From contig CAYZYO010000093.1 of the NCBI GenBank assembly GCA_964482585.1, forward strand, positions 1-9,453: DNA of 9,453 bases, given 5' to 3'. A model generated the notes under the pieces. That model was given only the letters and a program-made list of their open reading frames with translations, was not told where the DNA came from and did not search any database. Origin of the DNA: CAYZYO01 sp964482585. Its GTDB lineage: Bacteria; Bacillota; Syntrophomonadia; Syntrophomonadales; Syntrophomonadaceae. Shown here in pieces: positions 1-6,032 of the stretch. The position numbers were made by a program, and so were the translations under genes. The first letter of the stretch is position 1. Every line of letters begins with the position of its first letter.

Positions 1-1029
1 CAAAAACATATTAATTGGCTTAAACCAATTGATGAAAAAGTCATCGAGACAGCCATAGGCTATGAACACGTGGCAGTAGACCTCACAGCCTGGTTGGCAC
101 AAAATGAGCCTGATGCCTACGCAAAACAAGCTCTGGATTTTGCCCTGCTGGAAGATTTTGACCACCTCTATCGTTTTGCTAACTTGCTTGATTTAGATGA
201 GCAAATCCCGGCTGAAAACCTGGTAAAGAGCTATGTAGATATCACACCTGGACGTCCAACTATAGCAGAGCACAGGCATCCCTTTGATTCAGTTAGGAAT
301 CCATTAGATTTTACAACTGCTGATACGCGTTCCAAGCTTAACTCACTTATCATTGTCGCCGCCGAACAGCAGACCATGAATTTCTATATGAATCTGGGTC
401 CTTTTTATTATAACGATTTGGGACGACAGCTTTATCAGGAAATTGCAATGATAGAAGAACAACATGTCACCCATTACGGTTCTTTGCTGGATCCTAAATG
501 TACCTGGCTGGAAAATATGCTCCTGCATGAATACATGGAGTGCTACCTTTATTATTCTTTCTATCAAGATGAATTAGACCCTAATGTGAAACCTATTTGG
601 GAAAAGCATTTTGAGCAGGAAGTGGCTCATCTGCACAAAGCTGCTGAGTTATTAGCAAAGTATGAAAACAAACAGTGGCAAGAAGTAATACCTGGAGGAG
701 AATTCCCTAAACTTCTACACTTCCATGATACCCGTGGCTATGTACGTGACGTACTAGACCAGCAAATCACTCTTACCGCTAATAAGGAAGATTATGTTAA
801 TATTAATGATTTGCCTCAAAATCATGAATATTTCTTTTATCAAGACCGGGTAAATCATGATACTGGCACAGTTCCTAGTCATGTGGTTGTTGAACGACAT
901 CAAGGGCAGTACAATACTGACTACCGTAGTGAATCGCAGCCACATCCAGTAGAAGAACTCCGGGACACAACTGTAGACAATACAAATATCGCCCGGAGAC
1001 ATCAGCGAGAAACAATATTGATCTCTTAA
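1..1029 (+). CDS. Ferritin-like di-iron protein, 5' end outside the window
   Basis: The frame is open from the first base, so the GTG at 70 is probably internal and the gene starts upstream; 342 residues are visible before TAA at 1027-1029. Counting from the window start, the protein shows ferritin-like metal-ligand patterns: Glu122 in an AAEQQ helix, an EEQH motif at about 152-155, a HEYMECYLYY helix at about 176-185, and an E-V-A-H motif at about 207-210. These fit a four-helix bundle with a carboxylate/histidine-bridged di-iron site, as in the ferritin/rubrerythrin superfamily. There is no membrane segment. The roughly 110 C-terminal residues are polar, histidine-rich and unassigned. The copper-storage gene follows after 59 bases on the same strand and may be cotranscribed. 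The fold is fairly secure; substrate and reaction are unknown (iron or peroxide handling is only a guess). Confidence 0.75.
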   Translation, partial: QKHINWLKPIDEKVIETAIGYEHVAVDLTAWLAQNEPDAYAKQALDFALLEDFDHLYRFANLLDLDEQIPAENLVKSYVDITPGRPTIAEHRHPFDSVRNPLDFTTADTRSKLNSLIIVAAEQQTMNFYMNLGPFYYNDLGRQLYQEIAMIEEQHVTHYGSLLDPKCTWLENMLLHEYMECYLYYSFYQDELDPNVKPIWEKHFEQEVAHLHKAAELLAKYENKQWQEVIPGGEFPKLLHFHDTRGYVRDVLDQQITLTANKEDYVNINDLPQNHEYFFYQDRVNHDTGTVPSHVVVERHQGQYNTDYRSESQPHPVEELRDTTVDNTNIARRHQRETILIS

Positions 1030-1088
1030 AAAGAAGATGTTCTTTATTGAGAATAGTATTATTGATCTAATTAGAAAGGGGAAATACC

Positions 1089-1430
1089 GTGACAAATATT
1101 CAAACATCGGTCAAAAAATATCAGGCATGTATCGATGCATGTGCAAAATGCTTACAGGTATGTAACCAATGCTTTAATTCCTGTTTGCAAGAACCCGATG
1201 CTCATGCTAGAGCAAACTGCATCAAAACTCTTAGATTATGTGCAGATGTCTGCAATTTAGCAGTTGAAGCAATGACAATGGATCATTCAGATGCAAAATT
1301 CATTTGCAATATATGCAGGACTATTTGCGATACCTGCGCCACAGAATGCCTGATGTATAAAGATCAACACTGCCAGCAATGCGCTGATGTTTGTCACCAA
1401 TGTGCTAACGAATGCGCCAAAATGATGTAA
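1089..1430 (+). CDS. csp3: Cytosolic copper-storage protein, Csp3/DUF326 type
   Basis: A 113-residue protein with 19 cysteines (14, 18, 21, 25, 28, 32, 44, 51, 55, 73, 76, 80, 83, 87, 95, 98, 102, 105, 109). Most are spaced CX2C or CX3C, so they would line the core of a four-helix bundle. This is the signature of the Csp family, which binds many Cu(I) ions per monomer; from memory, the Bacillus subtilis homologue YhjQ is about 108 residues with a similar cysteine number. No signal peptide or Tat motif is visible, so the protein should be cytosolic (Csp3 rather than Csp1). Translation starts at GTG 1089 with AAAGGGG just upstream at 1075-1081. The gene lies 59 bases after the ferritin-like gene and ends in a strong terminator. 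Family assignment is solid; actual metal loading is inferred. Confidence 0.88.
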   Translation: MTNIQTSVKKYQACIDACAKCLQVCNQCFNSCLQEPDAHARANCIKTLRLCADVCNLAVEAMTMDHSDAKFICNICRTICDTCATECLMYKDQHCQQCADVCHQCANECAKMM

Positions 1431-1452
1431 AAAAAAAACAATATAACTCTAA

Positions 1453-1486
1453 AAAAGAGCTCAACTTTGTGGGGCTCTTTTGTTTT
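1453..1486 (+). terminator. Intrinsic terminator after the copper-storage gene
   Basis: AAAAGAGCTC (1453-1462) pairs with GGGCTCTTTT (1472-1481) over ten base pairs with one G-U wobble and a 9-base loop, followed by TGTTTT. It begins 22 bases after the stop codon of the Csp3 gene and should end that transcript. Confidence 0.85.
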
Positions 1487-1526
1487 CTCCCTATCTTGGT
1501 AAGTATGCTGAATTAATGGACTTTTG

Positions 1527-1570
1527 TTCCTCAGCGGAAGCTGGCAGGAAGGGCTTATGCTGGATTAAGC
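1527..1570 (+). promoter_or_regulatory. Possible structured RNA leader (two hairpins)
   Basis: TTCCT (1527-1531) and CAGC (1532-1535) pair with GCTG (1540-1543) and AGGAA (1546-1550), with a GGAA tetraloop of GNRA type and a 2-base bulge. A second hairpin follows, GCTTA (1553-1557) with TAAGC (1566-1570). An alternative pairing AAGC/GCTT spans 1567-1580. They lie upstream of a strong Shine-Dalgarno at 1589-1595. I could not match them to a known riboswitch class; the stems are short and chance is possible. Confidence 0.25.
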
Positions 1571-1602
1571 ACTTTTGCTTCATTTTCGAAGGAGATGTTT
1601 AG

Positions 1603-1665
1603 ATGCAAATGCCCCTGCTTCAAATTAAGTTTCTGTATTCCCGTCTCCCATCTACCACAGCATAA
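1603..1665 (+). pseudogene. Orphan start: strong RBS with a 20-codon reading frame
   Basis: AAGGAGA at 1589-1595 sits 7 bases before ATG 1603. The frame runs only 20 codons to TAA at 1663 and, from about 1620 on, crosses the antisense 3' end of the toxin gene. The product (MQMPLLQIK...) matches nothing I recognise. The most economical reading is the surviving 5' end of a gene whose body was lost when the toxin-antitoxin module was inserted; a real short leader peptide or coincidence is possible. Confidence 0.25.
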
Positions 1666-1931
1666 ATCGTTACCGTCTTTTTTGTATCATCTATTTTATA
1701 AAAGACAAGATGTTTTTCCACAATGAGTACTAGATATCCCTGCTTTTTTAAAATTGAATATCTTGGTGTATTTCCCGACCTTGGAAAATCCTTTAATCTA
1801 TTTATTGCGGTTTCTATCTTATCCAGATAAGTTATCACAGTATCTACACTTCCCGAATTATCAGCAATATAAAAGATGATTTCACGAAGTTGCTCCTCTG
1901 CTTTATCCGTTCTCATGATTTTGTATTTCAT
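1620..1931 (-). CDS. Type II toxin, RelE/ParE superfamily
   Basis: A 103-residue basic protein with the usual RelE/ParE layout: an N-terminal strand (MKYKIMRT), a long helical hairpin (AEEQLREIIFYIADN, then YLDKIETAINRLKDFPRSG), and a C-terminal sheet with YLVLIVEKHLVFYKI, ending in VVDGRREYRNLI. The FP-x-SG turn and the closing R-R-x-Y are typical. In the family RelE members cleave ribosome-bound mRNA and ParE members poison gyrase; the sequence alone does not decide between them. The start ATG overlaps the antitoxin stop by four bases (ATGA), indicating translational coupling, and no separate promoter is needed. The length is complete for the family and no lesion is visible. Confidence 0.85.
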   Translation of the reverse strand: MKYKIMRTDKAEEQLREIIFYIADNSGSVDTVITYLDKIETAINRLKDFPRSGNTPRYSILKKQGYLVLIVEKHLVFYKIDDTKKTVTIYAVVDGRREYRNLI

Positions 1932-2206
1932 CCATTCTTCCTCTCTATTACAGATTCTCGGATGTCATCAAACGTATTCTGCATAGGTGCAACTCTTCCA
2001 TTTTTTACATCATCTTCAGCTTCTGCCAGTGTGCGTAACAACTCAAGTTCAGATACCATCTGATAATACTTTTGTAATCCTATTACCACTGTATCTCCAC
2101 GTCCATTTACAGTAATAATAATTGGTCTCTGTGTCTCCTTGCATTGCTTTGAAAGTTCGCTATAATGATTTCTTAAATCAGAGGATGGTCTAATGTCAGA
2201 TTCCAT
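1928..2206 (-). CDS. Type II antitoxin, Phd/YefM-like
   Basis: A 92-residue protein. Its N-terminal half (DIRPSSDLRNHYSELSKQC, then RPIIITVNGRGDTVVIGLQKY) is the Phd/YefM fold, which dimerises, binds DNA and autorepresses its operon. The C-terminal half (ELELLRTLAEAEDDVKNGRV onward) is charged and helical, as expected for the toxin-neutralising segment. The start ATG at 2206-2204 is preceded by AAGAAGGTG. It is the first gene of the module and overlaps the toxin by four bases. A matching inverted repeat lies just upstream. Confidence 0.85.
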   Translation of the reverse strand: MESDIRPSSDLRNHYSELSKQCKETQRPIIITVNGRGDTVVIGLQKYYQMVSELELLRTLAEAEDDVKNGRVAPMQNTFDDIRESVIERKNG

Positions 2207-2233
2207 ATATACACCTTCTTTCTTATATTTTTA

Positions 2234-2269
2234 TAGTCATATCGTATCATAATATGACTAAGCACTCAA
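2234..2269 (-). promoter_or_regulatory. Toxin-antitoxin promoter with operator-like inverted repeat
   Basis: On the - strand TTGAGT (2269-2264) is spaced 17 bases from TACGAT (2246-2241), which is preceded by TGA, making an extended -10. A perfect 9-base inverted repeat TAGTCATAT (2234-2242) / ATATGACTA (2252-2260) covers the spacer and part of the -10. That is where an autorepressing Phd/YefM antitoxin dimer would bind. The promoter elements are 4/6 matches, so the repeat is the stronger evidence. Confidence 0.5.
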
Positions 2270-2301
2270 CAACTTCGACTTATATGAAAATTTTTTTCTC
2301 A

Positions 2302-2337
2302 AATAGTACCTTGACACACACAGTACTATTGTATAAA
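2302..2337 (+). promoter_or_regulatory. PadR operon promoter and probable PadR operator
   Basis: A consensus -35 TTGACA (2311-2316) is followed by TATAAA (2332-2337; 15-base spacing) or the overlapping ATAAAT (2333-2338; 16-base spacing). A perfect 8-base inverted repeat AATAGTAC (2302-2309) / GTACTATT (2323-2330) embraces the -35 element, so a bound dimer would block polymerase. PadR proteins usually repress their own operons from such sites; that use here is inferred. Confidence 0.6.
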
Positions 2338-2361
2338 TTATATACAAAGAGGTGCATCAAT

Positions 2362-2715
2362 ATGAGTGGCAGAATATCGACCGATTTGATTCGTGGTCAT
2401 ACCAACACGATAGTTTTAAACATTCTACGTCAGGGTGATAGTTATGGATATGAGATTTATAAAAAAATAATTGCCTTGAGTGATAGGAAGTACGAATTAA
2501 AGGAAGCAACCCTTTATACTGCCTTTCGCCGATTGGAGCAAGATGAATTAATTGTGTCCTATTGGGGCGACGAAACCCAGGGAGGAAGGCGTAAATATTA
2601 TCGTATTACCGATAAGGGCAAGGAAGTATATGAGCAAAACGTAATAGACTGGATTTTTGCCAGAGCTATTTTAGATAAATTAATTCAGGGAGGGTTTGGA
2701 GATGCTAAAGAATGA
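2362..2715 (+). CDS. PadR-family transcriptional regulator
   Basis: A 117-residue compact PadR protein of the short subfamily. It has an N-terminal winged helix (TNTIVLNILRQGDSYGYEIYKK), the recognition helix region (ELKEATLYTAFRRLEQDELI), the wing with GGRRKYYRITDKGKE, and a short C-terminal dimerisation helix (WIFARAILDKLI). I chose ATG 2362 because AAAGAGGTG lies 7 bases before it and it sits just after the promoter; upstream in-frame starts would overlap the promoter. The 3' end overlaps the next gene by 14 bases, so the regulator and the membrane protein are coupled. It probably represses its own operon until an envelope-active compound or stress relieves it; the ligand is unknown. Confidence 0.9.
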   Translation: MSGRISTDLIRGHTNTIVLNILRQGDSYGYEIYKKIIALSDRKYELKEATLYTAFRRLEQDELIVSYWGDETQGGRRKYYRITDKGKEVYEQNVIDWIFARAILDKLIQGGFGDAKE

Positions 2716-3358
2716 GAATATAGATAAAAAGGTAACTGCTTATATTGAGAGCCTTTTTTCGGGGGTGGGAGCCAGTCAACAGCTTTTTGATCTTAAGGAG
2801 GAACTTGCTACTAACCTCAAAGAAAAGACTAATGATATTAAATCCCGTGGCCTGGATGAAGATCAGGCTTTTAAGGAAGCAGTTATTTCCATGGGTGATT
2901 TGAGCGGTCTGGTTAATGATATGCGCAAACTGGGACAAGACATTGCCAAGCAAAATGTATATTCAACTATGACCTCCCGTATTTCAACAGCAGGAATAGT
3001 TGCCGGAGTTTTACTGATACTATTTGGAATACTAACGGTTACCATGTTGTACTTTATGGATTTGGAGGCTCCGGCTGTTACCGGCAGCGGAATATTTATA
3101 GTTGCAGGTGGGGCCATATTTACATATAGCCTCTTAACCAGGGAAACCACCAAAAAATACGGTATGAACAAGATTAGGGCTGTATTTTATGCACTGGCGG
3201 TTGGGCTTATACTTTTTAGCATTTTTGTATCAGTAACATCATTCTTTGCCACAGGTGAAATGTTTATCGCCATTGGGTCCTTAATGGTATTCATATTGGC
3301 TGGTATTGGGTTATTTCTAATTCTTGTTCTTACGGGAACCGACCGGCACAAAAATTAG
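2702..3358 (+). CDS. Membrane protein with permease-prefix-like N-terminal domain
   Basis: 218 residues from ATG 2702, chosen over TTG 2696 because GGGAGGG at 2688-2694 is properly spaced from it. Residues 1-80 form a soluble helical domain (VTAYIESLFSGVG, then LKEELATNLKEK, RGLDEDQAFKEAVISMGDL) like the permease-prefix/DUF1700-type domain that in Bacillota is commonly encoded next to PadR regulators. Four hydrophobic helices follow at about 96-119, 126-145, 158-182 and 187-211. There is no ATPase motif and no full permease, so it is not a complete transporter. The gene overlaps padR by 14 bases. A role as an envelope-stress or bacitracin/nisin-type sensor partner is a family-level guess. Confidence 0.75.
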   Translation: MLKNENIDKKVTAYIESLFSGVGASQQLFDLKEELATNLKEKTNDIKSRGLDEDQAFKEAVISMGDLSGLVNDMRKLGQDIAKQNVYSTMTSRISTAGIVAGVLLILFGILTVTMLYFMDLEAPAVTGSGIFIVAGGAIFTYSLLTRETTKKYGMNKIRAVFYALAVGLILFSIFVSVTSFFATGEMFIAIGSLMVFILAGIGLFLILVLTGTDRHKN

Positions 3359-3379
3359 GGTTAGGAGATAATAGGTACT

Positions 3380-3898
3380 ATGAAATTTAAAAAGAGAGGT
3401 ATGCAGTGGTTACGTTTAGTGCATATTCTATCTGTGAGTATATGGTTAGGGTCAGTAGTATGCATAGGTAGTTTGGCTTGTATTTGTTTCTTTACATTAA
3501 ATGAAGCTGATTTTTTAACTATTGCTCCATTGGTACCGGAGCTGTATCGTAAAGTAGTTCTGCCTGTAGGTATATTTACGATAGTGCAGGGTATTATCTA
3601 TGGGCTTTTCACCAATTGGGGATTTTTTAAATTTAAATGGATATTGTTTAAATGGATTCTAGCCCTTCTAGTAACCGTGTGTACAGGTCTGGGGGGTATT
3701 GGTAATATGCTTGTGGTGCTGGACAAAGTGGAAAGGTCAGGTTTTACAGGCGGATTTGCTGATGGTGGGCTTGTGCTGTTATTCATAGTCCTGCAGATTG
3801 TATTTATGTTTACAATTACGATATTATCCGTTTTTAAACCCATGAAACGGGAATACAATAAGCATCTTATACAAGTCCAACGTCAACCAATATCATAA
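3380..3898 (+). CDS. Four-helix integral membrane protein, DUF2269/CopD-like
   Basis: 172 residues starting 21 bases after the previous stop, with AGGAG at 3363-3367. Predicted membrane helices lie at about 10-40, 58-78, 88-112 and 130-152. The first contains LRLVHILSVSIWLGSVV, an H-x6-W-x-G pattern seen in DUF2269 and CopD-like membrane proteins. A short basic tail (PMKREYNKHLIQVQRQ) would be cytoplasmic. By position it is the third gene of the PadR operon. Function is unknown; a haem or metal role through the conserved His is possible, but I see no second clear ligand pair. No terminator with a U-tract follows directly. Confidence 0.6.
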   Translation: MKFKKRGMQWLRLVHILSVSIWLGSVVCIGSLACICFFTLNEADFLTIAPLVPELYRKVVLPVGIFTIVQGIIYGLFTNWGFFKFKWILFKWILALLVTVCTGLGGIGNMLVVLDKVERSGFTGGFADGGLVLLFIVLQIVFMFTITILSVFKPMKREYNKHLIQVQRQPIS

Positions 3899-4319
3899 AG
3901 CTGAATTACCACACATTCTACTTTACCTGATAATACTAGTACTTCAATCAAATGATAAGCCTATTCAGATTTCAAAGGTCACTATCAATTATGGTCTAGA
4001 AACCGGTCCTGTTTTTGCTAGACAGCTTTAAAATATATAATTATTCCATTATAATAAATATAATTATATGTAAGGCCATGTTTCTCGCAGGAACACTGTA
4101 GGAGAACCCTCTTTCCCTGACATCATATGTTACAATACACCTTGAACAAATTGAATAGTGTTTTTGGCAACAGTCAATATCTTAACTTCCTATTATTCAT
4201 ACCCATCTATGCAGGTCGAGAATTAATTAATAAGATCCAGTTAGAGTGATGAGCCTTAATAACTCGTCGGTGTATTGATACAAGCTGCAAATTATTAATA
4301 ATTATAGAGGAGTGGGATA
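3899..4319 (+). other. 421-base AT-rich intergenic region without a supported gene
   Basis: No reading frame of useful length with a ribosome site on either strand. Several inverted repeats are visible: GTCTAG (3994-3999)/CTAGAC (4018-4023), ATATAATTAT (4035-4044)/ATAATTATAT (4060-4069), and a small stem TTCTC (4082-4086)/GAGAA (4102-4106). None has a following U-tract, so no terminator is called. A weak promoter candidate for the next gene is TTGATA (4275-4280), 16 bases, AATAAT (4297-4302), though it would give almost no leader. Confidence 0.5.
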
Positions 4320-5816
4320 ATGAAAAAGGTAATAATTATAGGTTCGGGAATAGGCGGACTTACTGCCGGTAATCTTCTGGCCCAGAAGGGACATCAGGCA
4401 ACCATATTTGAATCCCACTTAACACCTGGCGGCTATACTGCCGGCTTTTACCGCAAGGGTTATTATTTTGAAAGCGGAACGCTTTCCTTTGAGTATTCGT
4501 CATCGGTATTCAAGGCCATGAAGGATATAGGGGTATTTGAAAAGATAGACTTTGAAAAAGTAAGAGCAAGGTTCGTTTCCGAGGAGTTCGACGAAATACC
4601 TGAAAATTACCATCACTACAAAAAAATGATTTACACTGCTTTTCCATCCGATAAAGAACAACTGGATTTGGCCTTTTTTGATTTGGACCAAATAATAAGC
4701 TTCATGGCCAGCATGGATAAACCTATGCCTAATCTTTTCAGGGGTTGGGAGATGTTTAAGTCCATGCTTCCTTTCATCTTGAGTTTTCCGGAGCAAGTAA
4801 AAATATCCAAACAGTTTGCCAATATGACATCTTCAGAGTTTGCTGCCAGGTATTTTAAAAAGGATTCCAAGCTGTATCGATTGTTCCAGGGAATCGGTTA
4901 TCCCGATATGCCCGCTATGTTCGGCAATGGGTTACTGTCGGTATTAACCGATTTGTGGACCATTAAAAGCGGTATGCAATCATGGGCTGATATTCTGGCT
5001 GAGAACTTTAAAAGGCTGGGCGGTGATTTGAGACTGAAGTCCTATGTGGACAAGATAGTTACTGAAAATGGAACTGCAGTAGGGGTCTCCTGTCAGGATA
5101 CGGTTTATTACGCCGATTACATCATTGCAGCCGGTGATTACAAGAAAACTCTGCTAAAGCTTTTAGACGATCCTAGTCTAATTCCGCCAGCACTCCGGGA
5201 TAGTATTGAAGGTACTGCTGTATCGGAGGGCTGCTTTACCGTATATCTTGGATTGGCTATTTCTAATGAAGAACTGGGCCGCTATATGAAGGTTCCTCAT
5301 GTATTTCCTTTTTACTATCAGCCCGGTTACGATATTTATGATTCTGAAGATCCGGAGTTTTTTAGCAAGATTAATGTATACCTCTATTCACCTTCCATGG
5401 TCAACCCTCAACTAGCTCCGGCGGGGAAATCTTCATTGATGCTTCAGACCATGGTGCCTTACCATTGGATGAACAACTGGGGCGGCGGAGATAAAGAGAC
5501 ATACAGACAGCTGAAGAAAAAGGCTATGGAGACAGTGATAGAAAACGCATCCAGGCTGGTTCCTATTTTATCGGAAGTTATCGAGCTTAAAGATGCGGCA
5601 ACTCCCCTGACTTATGAAAGATTCACCCATAATACCGATGGAGCCACCTCGGCCTGGAGTTGGAACCCTAATAAGCGGTTCTTTAAAAACCCCATGAGTG
5701 TGAATATCAAAACGCCGGTTCAAAACCTTTACATCGGCTCCTGCTGGGCATTTCAGATCGGTGGTGTACCCGGTGCTATTGCGGCCGCATACGAGTGCAG
5801 CCGAAAGATAAAGTAA
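4320..5816 (+). CDS. CrtI/phytoene-desaturase-like FAD-dependent oxidoreductase
   Basis: 498 residues. The N-terminus KKVIIIGSGIGGLTAG is a Rossmann FAD-binding motif (GxGxxG at residues 8-13) with the ribose-binding Glu31 in the IFES strand, followed by LTPGGYTAGF, typical of the CrtI/CrtN/retinol-saturase family. The C-terminus NLYIGSCWAFQIGGVPGAIAA is the second FAD motif of that family. The length matches. GAGGAGTG at 4307-4314 precedes ATG 4320. No carotenoid genes (crtB, crtE, crtM) are nearby, so a carotenoid substrate is not supported; family members also saturate or desaturate retinoid- and lipid-like polyenes. It appears monocistronic with a convergent neighbour downstream. Cofactor and fold are secure, the substrate is unknown. 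Confidence 0.85.
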   Translation: MKKVIIIGSGIGGLTAGNLLAQKGHQATIFESHLTPGGYTAGFYRKGYYFESGTLSFEYSSSVFKAMKDIGVFEKIDFEKVRARFVSEEFDEIPENYHHYKKMIYTAFPSDKEQLDLAFFDLDQIISFMASMDKPMPNLFRGWEMFKSMLPFILSFPEQVKISKQFANMTSSEFAARYFKKDSKLYRLFQGIGYPDMPAMFGNGLLSVLTDLWTIKSGMQSWADILAENFKRLGGDLRLKSYVDKIVTENGTAVGVSCQDTVYYADYIIAAGDYKKTLLKLLDDPSLIPPALRDSIEGTAVSEGCFTVYLGLAISNEELGRYMKVPHVFPFYYQPGYDIYDSEDPEFFSKINVYLYSPSMVNPQLAPAGKSSLMLQTMVPYHWMNNWGGGDKETYRQLKKKAMETVIENASRLVPILSEVIELKDAATPLTYERFTHNTDGATSAWSWNPNKRFFKNPMSVNIKTPVQNLYIGSCWAFQIGGVPGAIAAAYECSRKIK

Positions 5817-6032
5817 AGGAGGTGCGAGCCATTTTAGAAATACTTGCAATTAATTATCAGTTCAATCATCATACCTGCTTAAAAAGATATTAGGAAAACG
5901 ATTGAATAAAACTATTAAATTTTCGCTATGTTCCTTTGTCTCAAGATGACAGTGAAACCGGAGACTAAAGTCTCCTCTACGGGTGTAAGAGCGCTAATAA
6001 TAGGAAAAAAGTTATTATGCAAAATTCTCTTA
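5817..6032. other. Convergent intergenic region with an orphan Shine-Dalgarno
   Basis: A perfect AAAGGAGGTG (5815-5824) overlaps the stop codon of the oxidoreductase gene, but the frame after it (GTG 5822 or ATT 5831) runs only to TAG at 5891-5893, 23 codons ending NHHTCLKRY. This may be the remaining 5' end of a lost downstream gene. No convincing U-tract terminator is visible between the convergent genes; the one strong hairpin (5960-5975) is listed separately. Confidence 0.4.
5960..5975. repeat. Perfect 7-base inverted repeat between convergent genes
   Basis: GGAGACT (5960-5966), AA, AGTCTCC (5969-5975), immediately followed by TCTACGGGTGTAAGAG, which contains a further CTCT/AGAG pairing. 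There is no U-tract, so it is not a standard terminator. It could be a repeat family member or an RNA stem; function unknown. Confidence 0.45.

Noticed and set aside
2254..2361. 36-residue N-terminal extension of the PadR protein
   Set aside because: It would start upstream of the promoter and read through it; ATG 2362 has the ribosome site and the family N-terminus.
4060..4140. Short - strand frame beginning MMSGKEGSPTVFL within the spacer
   Set aside because: About 20 codons, no ribosome site and no family resemblance I can defend.
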